From contig CAJAVU010000096.1 of NCBI GenBank assembly GCA_903945495.1, forward strand, positions 1 through 56,952: DNA of 56,952 bases, given 5' to 3'. Under the pieces are notes generated by a model. It was not told the DNA's origin. It did not search any database and saw only the letters and a list, made by a program, of their open reading frames with translations. The position numbers were made by a program, and so were the translations under genes. Below are positions 7,452-16,387 of this stretch, one piece after another (the stretch's first letter is position 1; each line of letters opens with the position of its first letter). The stretch comes from an uncultured Flavobacteriales bacterium. Its GTDB lineage: Bacteria > Bacteroidota > Bacteroidia > Flavobacteriales_D > Crocinitomicaceae.

Positions 7452-9020
7452 ATGAAAAAAATTGTTGGAAAAAGTGCATGTCGCATGCGCTTTGTTTTAT
7501 TCTTTGGGGCATTTTTAATTAGTTCTTTCGCTTCATTTGCTCAAAAGAATGAGGTAGATGTGCGTGCAATTACTACGTCAAATTATCCTGAAGTAAAAGG
7601 GAAATTGTGGGTGCGTAATCCAGAAGGAATTAAAACAGAAGGAATTCAATTTTATGAAGATGACCAACCCGTTAAAGTGAATTTTGAATCGTTTCAAAAG
7701 GTTGATTCAGTTGCACAAAATAAAGTAATTCTCTTTCTTATCCGTAATACTGCGAATAAAGCTGAAATGCAGTGGTACAAAGATGTATTAAGTGCTTCAT
7801 TCAAGAATGGAACAATCAAATCAGGCGATAAGGTTGAAATTGTTGGATTTAGCTGTCTTATTGAAAAGCAAATACTTTTTCCTTCAAAATTGAATTTTAC
7901 CGATAATGTGCAAGATTTATTAGCGCGTATTGATAAAATACAAGAAAACAAACGCATCGAATATGATGGGCGCGTTCAAACGCACATTGCGATTAATGAA
8001 GCACTGAATTTATTAGAAGCTCAAAATTTAAATTTACCAGCGGGTTTATTTATATTATCTGATGATCGTTCAATGCCTCCCTTATTAACAGGAGAATTAC
8101 CTGGTGTACGTTCGCGTCGTTTCAACATTCCAATTTATGGTGTTACCTATTTCAAGAAAAGTAATTACTATGATATCGAAGAATTATGTTCACAAACATA
8201 TGGTCGTTATATCACTGAGGCAACAAATGATATCAATATTGTTTCGAAAGAACTTAATGGTTTTTTAAACGAATTTGAAAACCGACATGCAGGATTGTAT
8301 TATCCGTTTACCTACACTTCAACATTTGAAAAAGATGGTAAAAATCACACGGTCAAAATTGATTCAAAAAAAGATGGTCAATCAGGATTTAGCTTACTTG
8401 TTCCTTCAAAAAACATTCTTGAGTTAATTCAAGACAATCCTCTAATTGCGGGAATTATTTTTGTCTTGTTCATTGGGCTAGTTGTAGTCATTGTGATGAT
8501 GTACAAAAAGAACAAGTTAAAGAAAGAAGAACTTGATATCCAGCGCAAAAAAGAGTTTTCAGAAATGGAGCAACACCAGCGTGCTGCTGAACAGAAATTA
8601 TCGCAGCAAGAAATGGAGTTGCAGCGAATGAAAGAAGAAGAGCGCAAAGAAGCAGAAAATGCTTTGAGCGAAAAGCAAGCTCAAGCGCAAGCGCAGGAAG
8701 ATGAAGTTCAATTGCAAAAAATGTTGGAACGTGGAAACTTTCCGTGGTTCGAATTCCGTTATGGAAATGAAACAGGAAGTTATCAAATTCAAACACCACG
8801 CTTGTCAGTTGGTAGAGATGCATCAAATGTATGGACAATCAATCATCCAACTGTTTCACGAAACCACTTTCAGCTTTATTTTAAAAATTATGTGTACACG
8901 ATTCGTGATTTAGGAAGTTCAAATGGAATTTACGTTAACGACATGAAGGTTACAGAAATCGAATTAAAGCACGGTGATTGCATTCAAGTAGGGGAAATCA
9001 CATTGACATTCCACATTTAA
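7452..9020 (+). CDS. Periplasmic vWA-like domain, membrane helix, coiled coil and cytosolic FHA
   Basis: The ATG at 7452 gives 522 residues with a normal signal peptide ending near SFAQ. An in-frame start at 7419 would overlap the previous gene and spoil the signal. Residues about 30-315 have a vWA-like pattern (NKVILFLIR, LPAGLFILSDD, IPIYGVTYF), but the DxSxS metal-binding motif is absent. A single membrane helix (about 329-350) is followed by a Glu/Gln-rich coiled coil (351-430) and an FHA domain (449-522) with SVGRD, VSRNH and SSNGIYVN. With this topology the vWA-like domain is periplasmic and the FHA is cytosolic, so the protein could carry information in either direction. The PP2C gene follows 18 bp downstream. 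Confidence 0.87.
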   Translation: MKKIVGKSACRMRFVLFFGAFLISSFASFAQKNEVDVRAITTSNYPEVKGKLWVRNPEGIKTEGIQFYEDDQPVKVNFESFQKVDSVAQNKVILFLIRNTANKAEMQWYKDVLSASFKNGTIKSGDKVEIVGFSCLIEKQILFPSKLNFTDNVQDLLARIDKIQENKRIEYDGRVQTHIAINEALNLLEAQNLNLPAGLFILSDDRSMPPLLTGELPGVRSRRFNIPIYGVTYFKKSNYYDIEELCSQTYGRYITEATNDINIVSKELNGFLNEFENRHAGLYYPFTYTSTFEKDGKNHTVKIDSKKDGQSGFSLLVPSKNILELIQDNPLIAGIIFVLFIGLVVVIVMMYKKNKLKKEELDIQRKKEFSEMEQHQRAAEQKLSQQEMELQRMKEEERKEAENALSEKQAQAQAQEDEVQLQKMLERGNFPWFEFRYGNETGSYQIQTPRLSVGRDASNVWTINHPTVSRNHFQLYFKNYVYTIRDLGSSNGIYVNDMKVTEIELKHGDCIQVGEITLTFHI

Positions 9021-9038
9021 TTAAGGAAATTTAAGCGT

Positions 9039-10571
9039 ATGAAATACAGCAGTAAATCATTGACCAATGTTGGTAAAGTTAGAAGCGCTAACGAAGATAA
9101 TTTAGGAGAAGCAAAAACACCGAATGGCGATTTATTTGTTGTTTGTGATGGAATGGGTGGACATGTAGGTGGTGCGCAGGCATCTTCAATTGCCGTAAAT
9201 AGTATTATTCAATATTTCCAACGCGAAGCATATGACAATGTGATTCAAGCAATCGATCATGCACTTTCGTTTGCAAATGAACAAATTTATGCATCCGCCT
9301 TGAACAATCCTGATTTGAAAGGAATGGGTACAACGGCTGTTGTTTTGCTTGTTCGTGATGAAGAATGTTTCATTGGGCATGTTGGTGATTCACGTATTTA
9401 TTTGCGATCAAACGGAAAATTGAACCGCATCACGAAAGATCATTCGTTTGTGCAAACTTTGGTGGATTCAGGTGTGATTGATGATGAGGATGCAGAAAAT
9501 CATCCTAATAAAAATCAAATTTTGCAAGCATTGGGAATTGCGCCAACGGTGAAGGCAACGATAAGCCAATCTCCAATTTTACCTAAAGCTGGGGATATGT
9601 TCTTGTTGTGTTCAGATGGATTGAATGGAATGGTCAATGACCGTGATATTGAGCATATTATGCATGAAGATAATTTAATGGTTACTTCTGAAAATTTGAT
9701 CACTGCCGCCCTAAACGGAGGAGGGCATGATAATATTACAGCTTCATTGGTTTTGATTGAAGAAAGCACACATGAAAGTTCACGTTTTGTGCATTTCAAT
9801 CCGAAACCTAAATTGGTCGATATGACTTCAACACAGCAGTTTGGTGGTGGATCAACACCTAGTGCTCCAAAGAAAAGCAAATTAGCCTATTTCATTGGAG
9901 GAGGAGTTATTTTGATTGGTACATGTGTTGGTGTGATGATGATGATGGGGAAAGAGGATGTTGAAAATAGAAAATCAGTATGTTTAAAAGTAGAAGATTT
10001 AACAAGTGGAAAAGGCTGTAACAGCATTAAACTTGAAGATAGTGTCGACGTTAAAAATGATACTTTAGAGGTGCCTTGTGGTGATGAAATTAAAATCATT
10101 TTTATTGAAAATAACAGAATTTCAAAAATTGATAAGAAGTCTTTAGAAGATAATGATCCATATGATAGTGCTTCTAAAAATGAAGGTGTTGAAAATGAAG
10201 AATCAAAAAAAACAGAAAACAATAAAAAAATATTGGATCTAATGAATGAGTCCCAAATTAAAAAATTAAAAATTGGGTCAGCGGTTGAAGATAAAAATGG
10301 CGTTCAAATAATTCATAAACATAAAATTACAGTAAAAGATAAAAAGATTGAAGACATAGTAGTTTTACATACAGTGCAATCCGGTCAGGGGTTATCGGGG
10401 ATTGTTAAATTGTATAAGTCAAGAAATAAGTCTTTATCAGAATTAGTTGTTGCAAAATATAATCAACAACACGGTAGTTTAACTGAAGATCAAAAGTCTG
10501 ATATTATGATTGAAGAGCATAAGTTGACTGCAGGTTCAATTATAGAAATTCCGCTCAAAGGAAAGGAATGA
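9039..10571 (+). CDS. PP2C-type Ser/Thr phosphatase with membrane helix and LysM-like domain
   Basis: This 510-residue protein has a full PP2C catalytic domain (1-240) with VGKVRSANED (11-20), DGMGG (37-41), GDSR, CSDGLNG and GGGHDNIT, which together hold the metal-binding aspartates. A linker and one membrane helix follow (about 280-303), then a charged stalk and a C-terminal LysM-like domain (about 442-507) with HTVQSGQGLSGI at its start and GSIIEIP at its end. LysM domains bind N-acetylglucosamine polymers, so the periplasmic end may touch peptidoglycan while the cytosolic phosphatase removes phosphate from kinase targets. It is the only phosphatase in an operon with eight kinases. Its stop overlaps the next kinase start by 4 bp. 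Confidence 0.92.
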   Translation: MKYSSKSLTNVGKVRSANEDNLGEAKTPNGDLFVVCDGMGGHVGGAQASSIAVNSIIQYFQREAYDNVIQAIDHALSFANEQIYASALNNPDLKGMGTTAVVLLVRDEECFIGHVGDSRIYLRSNGKLNRITKDHSFVQTLVDSGVIDDEDAENHPNKNQILQALGIAPTVKATISQSPILPKAGDMFLLCSDGLNGMVNDRDIEHIMHEDNLMVTSENLITAALNGGGHDNITASLVLIEESTHESSRFVHFNPKPKLVDMTSTQQFGGGSTPSAPKKSKLAYFIGGGVILIGTCVGVMMMMGKEDVENRKSVCLKVEDLTSGKGCNSIKLEDSVDVKNDTLEVPCGDEIKIIFIENNRISKIDKKSLEDNDPYDSASKNEGVENEESKKTENNKKILDLMNESQIKKLKIGSAVEDKNGVQIIHKHKITVKDKKIEDIVVLHTVQSGQGLSGIVKLYKSRNKSLSELVVAKYNQQHGSLTEDQKSDIMIEEHKLTAGSIIEIPLKGKE

Positions 10572-11377
10572 AACAAATCAACAACATAGAGCTTGTGCAG
10601 GTGTTAAATAGTGGCGGAACTGCCACTGTTTATTTAGGTATAGATTTATATACCGGTCTTCCAGTAGCTGTAAAAGAGCTAAAAGCGAATATGTTTAAAA
10701 GTGATTTTGTGCGTAAAAAGTTCATTGAAGAAGCGAATCAGTATTTGTACATGGATCATCCGAATATTGTAAAGTTGAAGGACTTTATCATCACTGATGA
10801 AAATCATTATTTGGTGATGGAATATGTGGATGGGAAAAATTTGTACGACTACATGACAACGGTTACAGGACCGTTGCCGCTTCAGAATGTCGCGTTATTA
10901 TTAAATGAGGTGCTGAGTGCCTTGAGTTATGTGCATGATCGAAAATTAATCCATTTGGATATCAAACCATCGAATATCATGCTCTCAACGAATAATTCAG
11001 TTAAGCTCGTAGATTTTGGAATTTCGCAAGACAAAACATCAACCGTCAGCGACAAACCGATTGGAAGTCCAGCATATATGAGTCCGGAGCAGGTTGTAGG
11101 AGAAGATGTAGATTTTCAATCAGATATCTATTCAACGGGTATTGCGATGTTTGAATTATTGAGTGGCAGTTTACCTTTTCAATCCAGCGAAACACGTGAA
11201 GAACTATTTCAAGCAATTAAAACAAATAAAATGCCTCGTTTGAGAGCAAACAATGCGCTTGACTTAGATTGTGAAGAAGAAATGAATCGCATTTTCAGAA
11301 AAGCAACAAATAAAAATAAACAGGAACGCTATCAAAGTTGTGAAGCGTTTCAATTAGATATTATTCAATTTATATGA
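10568..11377 (+). CDS. Soluble Ser/Thr kinase of the non-RD type
   Basis: This 269-residue protein consists of a kinase domain only, with no membrane segment. It has VAVK lysine K36, catalytic-loop HLDIKPSN (129-136), DFG (149-151) and SPEQ (172-175). The residue before the catalytic Asp is Leu instead of Arg, making it a non-RD kinase, and the glycine loop is atypical (NSGGTATVY). Non-RD kinases are often constitutively active or controlled by means other than activation-loop phosphorylation. ATGA overlaps join it to the PP2C gene upstream and the FHA-M48 gene downstream, so the three products are probably made in linked amounts. It is the most divergent of the eight kinases in this operon. 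Confidence 0.92.
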   Translation: MKQINNIELVQVLNSGGTATVYLGIDLYTGLPVAVKELKANMFKSDFVRKKFIEEANQYLYMDHPNIVKLKDFIITDENHYLVMEYVDGKNLYDYMTTVTGPLPLQNVALLLNEVLSALSYVHDRKLIHLDIKPSNIMLSTNNSVKLVDFGISQDKTSTVSDKPIGSPAYMSPEQVVGEDVDFQSDIYSTGIAMFELLSGSLPFQSSETREELFQAIKTNKMPRLRANNALDLDCEEEMNRIFRKATNKNKQERYQSCEAFQLDIIQFI

Positions 11378-12627
11378 GTTTTAAAATAGTCAAAGTTGGA
11401 CGTGCTAAAGACAATGATATTGTTTTAACGCATGCCTCAGTATCCCGATATCATTGCGAATTATTTTACGATGCTGAAGGTAATATATTCTTAACCGACA
11501 AAGATTCGGCTAACGGGACCTTCGTAAATGGACGAAGAATTAGTGGTTCTGTTCAGCTTGAGGCAAATGACATTGTTAAACCGGGATTAGATGTTCCGTT
11601 GCGTTGGAGAAATTTCAATTCATACGAGCAAACAGGAGGAAATCAAGTTCCTTATTCTGGGGGGACGGAGGCGCATGAACCTGCCATCCCTGCTCAACAT
11701 TATCCAGCACCTAAAAAGATGAACAGTACGTTGAAAACTGTTTTAATTACACTTTCAATAATTGCTGTTTTAGGAGGTTTATGGTTTGTTGTGACTGAAT
11801 ATGTGATTGGTGATGGTAAACCTGCGATTGTTGATCCTGATAAGCCAAATGATAAAACTGAACAACCTGACAAGATTAAAAAGGAGAAGCAAATTGTCTA
11901 CGATTTTAGTTGTTTGGATGATGAAAATGATTTAGGAACAACCGAAGTAATTGATGTTTTAGAACGAGTAGATCGTGAAGTCACAAATACCTTAGGAGGA
12001 GAAGTGACGGTTGAAGAAGAGGAGAAGGTTGGTAATCAATTGTTAGAAGATTGTCGAAATGAATACCAATTTATTGAAACAGGAATAAAAATTGAAAACT
12101 TAAGAGCAATTCTAAAACACTTAACTGATCAAATCAAGGAACCGAAAGGTTTTCACTATCAAATTTATCTAATTGATTCAGAAGAATTAAACGCTTTCAC
12201 TGCTGGTGCAAAAATCTTTGTGACGACGAAAATGTATAGCTTTTGTAATACGAATGATGAGTTGGCTTGTGTTATTGGTCATGAAATCAATCACAATGAA
12301 TTAGGACACATCAAAGAACATTTGCAAAAGGAACGACTAATTACTGCTGAAGGAGCAGCTTTGGCTCAAATAGCTACGATTTCATTTGGACAGAAAAAAG
12401 AAACACATTGTGATATGACGGGTATTGATTTAGCAATTGCTGCAGGATACAATGGTTGTGTAAATATTGAGTTGTGGAAACGTATGCAAAAAGAATTTGA
12501 TGAGGGTAAATTTAATGCGCTAGATAATTTGTTGCGATCTCATCCTTATTCGGAAAAACGCGCAAAATGTTCGCATGAACATATTTTGAATAACTATGAT
12601 TTTGATTGTACTTCTGGAGAGGAATAA
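11374..12627 (+). CDS. FHA domain fused through a membrane helix to an M48 metalloprotease
   Basis: This 417-residue protein has an N-terminal FHA domain (about 3-75) with KVGRAKDND, VSRYH and SANGTFVNGR. A Pro-rich linker leads to a membrane helix (about 122-148) and a C-terminal M48-family peptidase. The zinc motif is HEINH (303-307), and the third ligand is probably E343 in the E-T-H-C-D pattern typical of M48. The FHA faces the cytosol and the protease the periplasm. M48 relatives include HtpX and BepA, which act in envelope protein quality control. Here phosphothreonine binding inside the cell could gate or position proteolysis outside it. The short HEXXH-to-Glu spacing and the lack of a multi-helix HtpX membrane domain resemble BepA/YcaL/LoiP-type enzymes. 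Confidence 0.9.
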   Translation: MSFKIVKVGRAKDNDIVLTHASVSRYHCELFYDAEGNIFLTDKDSANGTFVNGRRISGSVQLEANDIVKPGLDVPLRWRNFNSYEQTGGNQVPYSGGTEAHEPAIPAQHYPAPKKMNSTLKTVLITLSIIAVLGGLWFVVTEYVIGDGKPAIVDPDKPNDKTEQPDKIKKEKQIVYDFSCLDDENDLGTTEVIDVLERVDREVTNTLGGEVTVEEEEKVGNQLLEDCRNEYQFIETGIKIENLRAILKHLTDQIKEPKGFHYQIYLIDSEELNAFTAGAKIFVTTKMYSFCNTNDELACVIGHEINHNELGHIKEHLQKERLITAEGAALAQIATISFGQKKETHCDMTGIDLAIAAGYNGCVNIELWKRMQKEFDEGKFNALDNLLRSHPYSEKRAKCSHEHILNNYDFDCTSGEE

Positions 12628-12661
12628 TTAATTGACCTCTAAAAGAGAAAAGACGAATTAC

Positions 12662-13567
12662 ATGAAAAAAATAATTAAATCCAAAATCTTTATTGTAATC
12701 ATCACTATTTTTTGTGTTGGATTTATTCTTGCGCAAACCATTTCGTATCCGGAGTTTCAAAAAATCAATTCCTTCGAAATTCATTCATTTGACGATGGCG
12801 TTTTTAAAGCTTCAGTAAACGTAGGGATCTATAATGCTAATTGGTTTTCAATCAATGGTGAGGAGATTGAATTTAAAATGCTGTATAAGAATCGTTTAAT
12901 AGCATTTGGCTCATCTACTGAATCAATAACTTTTCAGCGAAAAGCGATTTCCGGTTTACCTGTAGAATTGAATTTTTATCCAGATTCAATGCAAAACGAT
13001 TTAAAGGAGATTTTACTTGTTGATTCTATTTTGATAGACATTGAATTAACAGGGAAGTTTACGTTTCTTGGAATTCGTACCCACAAAGTTTTGCCTACTT
13101 GGCTGAAAACAGATGACTTAGTGAATTCTCTTGTTGCTCAATCAATGGAGGGTGATGGTTTAAAAATGAAATCGGTTAAATTAATCACTGCCGGTATTCA
13201 GCAAAGTACATTTAAAGTGACTTTTGATTTTAAAAACACTTTGAGTATACCCTTGGAATTAAAAACTATGCAGTATACAATTTATGCTGATAAATCACAA
13301 CAGAATCGTGTTGCTGATTGGGATTTTGAAATCAATAAAGAAATAGCAAGCAATGCAGTTGAAACAATTGAAGGAGATGTAGACGTTGATAATTTAACGT
13401 CTGCTCTTGCAGGATTTACTAAAGTTTTAAAAGGAAAGTTGGATTATTATTTGGATGGATATGCATTAATTGCACTGAAAGGTCGGGAAATAAAAATACC
13501 AATTAAACAACACTTTTTAGTGGAACCACTCACTCAAAAAATTACAATTATCAAGGAGCATGAGTAA
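12662..13567 (+). CDS. Membrane-anchored LEA/WHy-like protein
   Basis: The ATG at 12662 gives 301 residues beginning with a signal or anchor helix (about 5-25). The upstream TTG at 12632 is less likely. The rest is beta-rich and appears to hold two tandem domains (about 35-145 and 165-290) that resemble LEA14/WHy domains. Both have short strands with alternating hydrophobic residues, a NANWFSING-type Asn-rich turn and a GLPVELNF strand. Such domains occur in desiccation-related and envelope proteins, and their ligands are mostly unknown. It overlaps the double-FHA ABC transporter gene by 8 bp, which suggests an envelope partner or substrate-binding role for that exporter. Confidence 0.6.
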   Translation: MKKIIKSKIFIVIITIFCVGFILAQTISYPEFQKINSFEIHSFDDGVFKASVNVGIYNANWFSINGEEIEFKMLYKNRLIAFGSSTESITFQRKAISGLPVELNFYPDSMQNDLKEILLVDSILIDIELTGKFTFLGIRTHKVLPTWLKTDDLVNSLVAQSMEGDGLKMKSVKLITAGIQQSTFKVTFDFKNTLSIPLELKTMQYTIYADKSQQNRVADWDFEINKEIASNAVETIEGDVDVDNLTSALAGFTKVLKGKLDYYLDGYALIALKGREIKIPIKQHFLVEPLTQKITIIKEHE

Positions 13568-15956
13568 TTCAGAGAAACTAAGATTGGGTTTTGTAAGTGA
13601 TGGTAAATTACTTGTAAAATTTGCGTTTGTACCTGGTCAGCCTTCAGAGGTAGTAGTAGGTCGTTCCTCAAGTGCACAAATATGTATCAATAACAATGTT
13701 ATATCCAGTCAGCATGCTCAGTTGATCTTCGATGCAAATGGAAATTTGCATGTGATTGATATGAACTCAAGCAATGGTACATTTTTAAACGACCGTAAGC
13801 TTGAGCCTGGCGTTCCTTATCAAGTGCGTTCGACTGATAAATTGTATTTTTCAGGAAAGGCGGGGGTTGAGTTAGTATTTAATCCGGATAATTATCAAAT
13901 GGTCAAGGTGCAGCCTTCGTCAAGTGCTAAAAATACTGTAGACAACAATTTTTCAACCACAAATATTCTTGAAAAGTTCAATTATAAACGGCTTTTAACG
14001 GTTGGTCGGAATCAAGATTGTGATGTTTTCTTAGGTCATAATTCAATCAGTAGGAATCACGCTACAATTGAGAAAAAAGGACCAAATGAGTTTGTCCTCA
14101 CTGATCTTGGCTCATTGAATGGAACTTATGTGAATGGCCGACGTGTCAATGGCACGATGAAAGTGACTCAAAATGACAACATTATTATTGGTCGTTTTCA
14201 ATTAAGTTTAAGCGGAAAAGTAAAAGATTTAACCCAAGAGGTTGCAATCAGAACGGAACGTATTGTAAAACAATTTGAAAACGGAAAAATTGGTTTACAT
14301 GAATGCAGTTTTGAAATCCCTTCGAAATCCTTACTTGCGGTTATGGGACCATCAGGTTGTGGAAAATCAACATTATTAAAAGCTTTGAATGGAGATTCTC
14401 CTCCAAGCAGTGGTCGTGTTTACATCAGTGGACTTGAGTTAAATGAAAATTATGATTACCTCAAAACACAAATAGGTTATGTACCGCAAGATGATATTGT
14501 ACACCGTGAATTAACGGTTGAGCAATCGCTTTATTACGCAGCTAAATTGAGGTTAGAGCATAGTGATTCAGCCTTCATTCAACAGAAAATTGAGCAAGTA
14601 CTGAAGGATTTGAACATTGAGCACATTCGTAAAAATCTTGTTGGAAAAATAAGTGGTGGACAGCGTAAGCGTGTTTCGATAGCGGTTGAGATTTTGACAG
14701 ATCCATTAATTCTCTTTTTGGATGAGCCAACATCACCGCTTGATCCGCAAACGATTGAAGAGTTTTTGGAAATCCTTCGCAATCTTTCCAACAAAGGAAC
14801 GACGGTTATCATGGTTACGCATAAACCGGAAGATTTAAATTACATGGATACGGTAATATTCATGGCAGAAGGAGGACATAAAGTTTATCAAGGAGATATT
14901 AGTGCTTATTTAAGTCATTTCAATGTAGAAGATACAATTAAAGTCTACGCGCAATTAGCTATGCCGCAAGCTTCCAAATGGATTAACAATCACAAGCAGT
15001 ATCATCCTGCTTTGGGTACGATGCAAGCACCTAAGGAAAAACAGAATTCGAGACATGCCAATTTCTTTTACCAGCTATGGTGGTTAACGATTCGCTATTT
15101 TAATATTAAGCTAAATGATCGTTTAAATTCATTATGGATGGTTGGTCAAGCTATAATTATTGCAGGGCTGATTTGTTTAATTTTCCCATTTATTTCGCTA
15201 CCTGTACCTTTTTTGTTGGCAATCAGTGCTGTTTGGTTTGGAACAAATAATGCTGCGAGAGAGATTGTGAGCGAAGCACCGATTTACAAACGTGAACGTA
15301 TGTTTAACCAAGGGATTCTTGCTTACATGCTATCAAAAATAGCTGTACTTGGAACATTTGCAGCAATTCAATCACTGTTGTTTACTTTAATTATTACCAT
15401 TAATTTCTCTAATTCGGACCCTTCATGGGAAGCACCTTCTCAAACATTTTTATGGATGCTATTTGTTTCATTGGCTGCTTCTCTGATGGGCTTGTTGCTT
15501 TCAGCAGTTGTTTCGACAACCGAAAAGGTGATGACCTTGGTTCCAATTGCACTAATCCCACAGATTATGTTGGCTGGAGTCGTTGCTGAAATATCATCGC
15601 CGGTCGTGGAGGTATTAAGTTATTTAACCTTGTCACGTTGGGGGAATGAAGGTTTTTGTAATGTGCAGAAAAATGTACGTATTGAAGTCCCAAACCTTCA
15701 TATGCCACCACCAACAGATCCAACGATGCAAGGCGCAGTGAGCGATGTGCCCGAAAAAATAACAATGAAATGGGAAACGCACAACGCAATTGACCAATTG
15801 AAGGAGCGTTTTCACGATAATTATGAGGAAACGTTCGGAAACGATTGGGCTTATTCAATGAACCTTGATTTAGTTGCCGTGGGAACACTTTCCATTTTGT
15901 TTTTTATAGGAATATACATTGCCTTAAAAAGGAAAGATTCAATGAGAATAAAATAA
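13560..15956 (+). CDS. Double-FHA ABC exporter (Rv1747-like half transporter)
   Basis: This 798-residue protein has two N-terminal FHA domains. The first (about 30-105) has VVGRSS, SSQH and SSNGTFLND; the second (about 145-220) has TVGRNQ, SRNH and SLNGTYVNG. An ABCG-type ATPase follows with Walker A GPSGCGKST (263-271), signature ISGGQRKR (364-371) and Walker B LILFLDEP (383-390). A six-helix ABC-2 permease domain makes up residues about 505-798. The nearest known design is mycobacterial Rv1747, a double-FHA exporter phosphorylated by the kinase PknF. By analogy this transporter would export an envelope component under phosphothreonine control. The loop after the ATPase glutamate reads TSPLDP where TSGLDP is usual. 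Confidence 0.93.
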   Translation: MSNSEKLRLGFVSDGKLLVKFAFVPGQPSEVVVGRSSSAQICINNNVISSQHAQLIFDANGNLHVIDMNSSNGTFLNDRKLEPGVPYQVRSTDKLYFSGKAGVELVFNPDNYQMVKVQPSSSAKNTVDNNFSTTNILEKFNYKRLLTVGRNQDCDVFLGHNSISRNHATIEKKGPNEFVLTDLGSLNGTYVNGRRVNGTMKVTQNDNIIIGRFQLSLSGKVKDLTQEVAIRTERIVKQFENGKIGLHECSFEIPSKSLLAVMGPSGCGKSTLLKALNGDSPPSSGRVYISGLELNENYDYLKTQIGYVPQDDIVHRELTVEQSLYYAAKLRLEHSDSAFIQQKIEQVLKDLNIEHIRKNLVGKISGGQRKRVSIAVEILTDPLILFLDEPTSPLDPQTIEEFLEILRNLSNKGTTVIMVTHKPEDLNYMDTVIFMAEGGHKVYQGDISAYLSHFNVEDTIKVYAQLAMPQASKWINNHKQYHPALGTMQAPKEKQNSRHANFFYQLWWLTIRYFNIKLNDRLNSLWMVGQAIIIAGLICLIFPFISLPVPFLLAISAVWFGTNNAAREIVSEAPIYKRERMFNQGILAYMLSKIAVLGTFAAIQSLLFTLIITINFSNSDPSWEAPSQTFLWMLFVSLAASLMGLLLSAVVSTTEKVMTLVPIALIPQIMLAGVVAEISSPVVEVLSYLTLSRWGNEGFCNVQKNVRIEVPNLHMPPPTDPTMQGAVSDVPEKITMKWETHNAIDQLKERFHDNYEETFGNDWAYSMNLDLVAVGTLSILFFIGIYIALKRKDSMRIK

Positions 15957-15959
15957 TTT

Positions 15960-16382
15960 ATGAATCAACCCAAACAATATAAAATAGGAAGATTTCCAGA
16001 TTGTGAAATCGTTTTAGATCATATCACGGTGTCGCGTGCGCATGCGGAATTTTTTATTGACCCACAATTAAATGTGTTCCTTACTGATTTAAAATCAAGT
16101 TATGGAACCTTTGTGAATTCAAAGCGCATTTCCGAGCCGGTTTTGTTATCCAAAGGAGACATTGTTTCATTAGGTGATGAGCAATTTTTTGACTGGGAGC
16201 ATCAATTCTTGGGCGCTAGTAAACGAACAAATCCATTTGAATTGAATGTGAACAATTCGAAGGTGTCAAGCGTGAAAAAACAATTTGATTTAAAAACATT
16301 TCTGTTGGAAAACAAGGATGTGCTATTGATTTATTTCGCAATTGTTTTTATGTTTTTCGTTATTCAACTGCAAACACATTAA
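15960..16382 (+). CDS. Short FHA protein with C-terminal membrane helix
   Basis: This 140-residue protein has an FHA domain (about 5-80) with KIGRFPDCE, VSRAHAEF and SSYGTFVN. In the last motif the usual Asn of SSNGT is Tyr. Arg and Ser contacts for phosphothreonine remain, so binding may persist with changed specificity. A basic linker leads to a hydrophobic segment at the C-terminus (about 116-136), making it a tail-anchored membrane protein with the FHA in the cytosol. It lies 3 bp after the ABC exporter gene and 5 bp before the OmpA-family gene. An adaptor role between kinases and those envelope proteins is a reasonable inference. Confidence 0.88.
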   Translation: MNQPKQYKIGRFPDCEIVLDHITVSRAHAEFFIDPQLNVFLTDLKSSYGTFVNSKRISEPVLLSKGDIVSLGDEQFFDWEHQFLGASKRTNPFELNVNNSKVSSVKKQFDLKTFLLENKDVLLIYFAIVFMFFVIQLQTH

Positions 16383-16387
16383 TTATT

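Noticed and set aside
8488-8838. Minus-strand open frame of 116 codons inside the vWA-FHA gene
   Set aside because: It is the shadow of the Glu/Gln-rich coiled-coil coding sequence on the opposite strand.
10568-11377. HLD kinase as a pseudokinase
   Set aside because: The VAVK lysine, the catalytic Asp, the Asn of the catalytic loop and DFG are all present, so the change makes it non-RD and not inactive.
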